Below, piece by piece: positions 62,381 to 64,000 of a DNA stretch of 64,000 bases. The first letter of the stretch is position 1, and each line of letters starts with the position of its first letter. A model generated the notes under the pieces. The model was not told where the DNA came from, ran no database searches, and was given only the letters and a program-made list of their open reading frames with translations. Location: assembly GCF_000710345.2 (NCBI RefSeq), contig NZ_JHEL01000015.1, positions 558,001 through 622,000 on the forward strand, written 5' to 3'. A program made the translations under genes and the position numbers. Source of the DNA: Curtobacterium sp. S6 (GTDB taxonomy: Bacteria > Actinomycetota > Actinomycetes > Actinomycetales > Micrococcaceae).

Positions 62381-63640
62381 ATGCACGACGACACTCAGCG
62401 CTCCCCCTCCACGTCCCTTCGGCCTCACGACGCCGCGCCGCCCTGGAAGTCGCTGGCGCTGAGCGCGGGCCTGCTGGACGAGCAGGGATCGCTCTCCTCG
62501 ACCATCTTCGAAGAGATGAGTTCCCTGGCGCAGCGGCACGACGCGATCAATCTCGGGCAGGGCTTCCCCGACACCGACGGCCCGGGCGTCCTCGCCGAAT
62601 CTCTGGCGCGCGCGGTCACGGACGGACGGAATCAGTACGCGACGATCGCAGGCCTGCCCGCTCTGCGCCGTGAGATCTCCGAGCACGAGATCCTCTCCGG
62701 ACGACGCGGCCCCGACCCGGACACCGAGGTCACCGTGACGGCGGGTGCGACCGAAGCCTTGAGCGCCACCATGCTGGCGTTCCTCCGACCCGGGGACGAA
62801 ATCGTCCTGTTCGAACCGTTCTACGACCTGTATCCGGCCCTCGCCGGGCTGAGCGGTGCCACGGTCGTCACGGTGCCACTGCTTCCGCCGACCTTCACTC
62901 CCGATCCGGAGCGCCTGCGCGCGGCGTTTTCCGACCGGACCCGAATGGTCGTGGTCAACGATCCCCACAACCCGACGGGAACCGTGTTCGACCACGAGAT
63001 CATGACGCTGATCGCCGAGCTGTCCGAACGACACGACGCGATCATCGTGACGGATTCCGTGTACGAGCACCTCGCCTTCGACCGCGAACCGGTGGATTTG
63101 GGTTCTCTCGAGGCCTCGCGCGATCGAACCGTCCGCGTCTCTTCCGCGTCGAAGACGTTCTCCATTACCGGGTGGCGGGTCGGTTGGGCCATCGCGCCCC
63201 CGGAATTGACCCGCGGAATCCGGGTCACCAAGGGCTATCTGTCGCATTCCGCGGCGGCTCCGCTCCAGAACGCGGTGGCCGAGACCATGGCGTGGGCCCG
63301 CGGATCGGACTTCTACGCCGAGCTGTCGGACCAGTACCGTCATCAGCGCGACGTCCTCCTCGACGGCCTCCAGGCCAGCCCCTTCGCCGCTCACCGTCCC
63401 GACGGCACCTTCTTCACGGTCGCCTCGACCGAGTCGCTATCCGAGGCATGGGGTAGCGACGGAACCGAGATCTCCGTGGCCCTGGCCGAACGGGCAGGGG
63501 TCGCGGTGGTGCCTCTCCAGGCCTTCGCGACGCCCGAGCACCGTTCGCTCTACGCCCCGTGGGTCCGCTTCGCGTTCTGCAAGCGCCCGGACGTCTTGCG
63601 CCGGGCGGTCCAACGCCTCGGCGAGGCAGGGCTGTCCTAG
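62381..63640 (+). CDS. PLP-dependent aminotransferase (class I/II, kynurenine aminotransferase-like)
   Basis: 419 residues from ATG 62381. INLGQGFPDTDGP, NDPHNPTGTVF, SVYEHLAFD and the PLP lysine in SSASKTFSITGWRVGW. The family includes MtnE-, DapC- and kynurenine-type enzymes, not distinguishable here. Unusual guest between coaD and rsmD, on the opposite strand. Its TAG and the rsmD stop share CTAG. Confidence 0.9.
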   Translation: MHDDTQRSPSTSLRPHDAAPPWKSLALSAGLLDEQGSLSSTIFEEMSSLAQRHDAINLGQGFPDTDGPGVLAESLARAVTDGRNQYATIAGLPALRREISEHEILSGRRGPDPDTEVTVTAGATEALSATMLAFLRPGDEIVLFEPFYDLYPALAGLSGATVVTVPLLPPTFTPDPERLRAAFSDRTRMVVVNDPHNPTGTVFDHEIMTLIAELSERHDAIIVTDSVYEHLAFDREPVDLGSLEASRDRTVRVSSASKTFSITGWRVGWAIAPPELTRGIRVTKGYLSHSAAAPLQNAVAETMAWARGSDFYAELSDQYRHQRDVLLDGLQASPFAAHRPDGTFFTVASTESLSEAWGSDGTEISVALAERAGVAVVPLQAFATPEHRSLYAPWVRFAFCKRPDVLRRAVQRLGEAGLS

Positions 63641-64000
63641 GCGTCGGCGGGCTGCTCGGCGCCCGGCTCGGGCTCGGCGAACCACAGCGTGGTCTCCCCG
63701 TAAGCCCGTTCGCCGAAGCGACGCAGCGCTGCGCCCCAGGTGGGCTCGGCGCTGCGCGTCGATCGTTCGACCACGATGATCGCGCCGTCGGCGAGCCGCA
63801 ACGCCACCTGCTGGAGAGTCTCCGCGAGCTCGGCGTCCGGCATCGCGTACGGAGGGTCGATGAAGACCACGTCCCAGGTCTCGTTCGCCCGTCCGAGGTA
63901 CCTCGAGGACTGCGCGTTGACCACCGAGATATCCGCACCGACCCCGGCGTTGAGCAGGGCCTCACGATTCCGGCGGCACGCCTCGAGGGCGGATCGGTCT
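63637..64000 (-). CDS. rsmD: 16S rRNA (guanine966-N2)-methyltransferase RsmD, C-terminal part
   Basis: The gene enters from beyond the window; 121 codons are seen up to the stop at 63637. DRSALEACRRNREALL and VVFIDPPYAMPDAEL (DPPY motif) are characteristic. Modifies 16S rRNA. Usual neighbour of coaD. Confidence 0.92.
   Translation of the reverse strand, partial: DRSALEACRRNREALLNAGVGADISVVNAQSSRYLGRANETWDVVFIDPPYAMPDAELAETLQQVALRLADGAIIVVERSTRSAEPTWGAALRRFGERAYGETTLWFAEPEPGAEQPADA

Noticed and set aside
1-64000. CRISPR arrays, tRNA genes at element ends, and insertion sequences with transposase
   Set aside because: No regularly spaced repeats, no tRNA-like cloverleaf at the junctions and no transposase frame were seen. 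The only regular repeats are the GAGTCG arms, which are too short and too irregular for CRISPR.

Overview
High-GC actinobacterial chromosome, most likely a member of the Micrococcales (Brevibacterium/Kocuria/Arthrobacter-like). Evidence for this is the conserved minus-strand housekeeping run rsmD, coaD, yceD (DUF177), rpmF, rnc, mutM at 59206-64000, and an oleC-oleD pair for long-chain olefin synthesis at 2-1662. The genus is inference. Between these two chromosomal ends lie about 55 kb of accessory DNA. LAYOUT. (1) 1-1662: end of the olefin operon. (2) 1748-3611: a Fic protein behind a symmetric four-half-site operator. (3) 3763-59340: three integrative elements in tandem, all at the 3' end of mutM. 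Four copies of the mutM 3' end (which encodes the C-terminal zinc finger), all on the minus strand, mark the junctions: 3763-3939, 19597-19737, 52736-52870 and the functional end 59206-59333. The left-most copy is read as the original chromosomal end. Each element has at its left end a conserved arm of about 100 bp full of GAGTCG/CGACTC repeats, and at its right end a replacement mutM 3' end starting CTAGCG. Each insertion would therefore have given mutM a new zinc finger and stranded the previous one. No integrase, resolvase or transposase gene is visible. Element 1 (about 3940-19730) is a defence element: a Gabija-like pair (OLD-type ATPase/TOPRIM nuclease plus UvrD-like helicase), and a six-gene operon of an HTH regulator, SNF2 helicase, DUF4391 protein, type III Mod, type III Res and a second OLD-like ATPase. 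Element 2 (about 19738-52863) is a metal and metalloid element. It has a CDF exporter with an ArsR/SmtB repressor, a TetR/DHA2 efflux pair, a CsoR-governed copper regulon (multicopper oxidase, CopZ, two copper P-type ATPases, YHS, YdhK and CueP proteins), CmtR/CtpG-type Cd/Pb export, and an arsenic region (Acr3, ArsR-ArsC fusion, two more ArsC, flavoproteins, MFS, ArsR, ArsN-like acetyltransferase). Element 3 (about 52871-59333) carries a mercury operon (MerR, MerA, a small CC membrane protein, redoxin, CcdA-like) and a decaying abortive-infection tail, whose last gene is cut exactly at the mutM stop codon. (4) 59206-64000: housekeeping genes with a plus-strand aminotransferase between coaD and rsmD. 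The main novelty candidate is the mutM-targeting element family: tandem accretion, swapping of a DNA-repair enzyme's zinc finger, palindromic GAGTCG arms resembling the crossover core, a small conserved HTH gene intact only in element 1, and no recombinase in cis.
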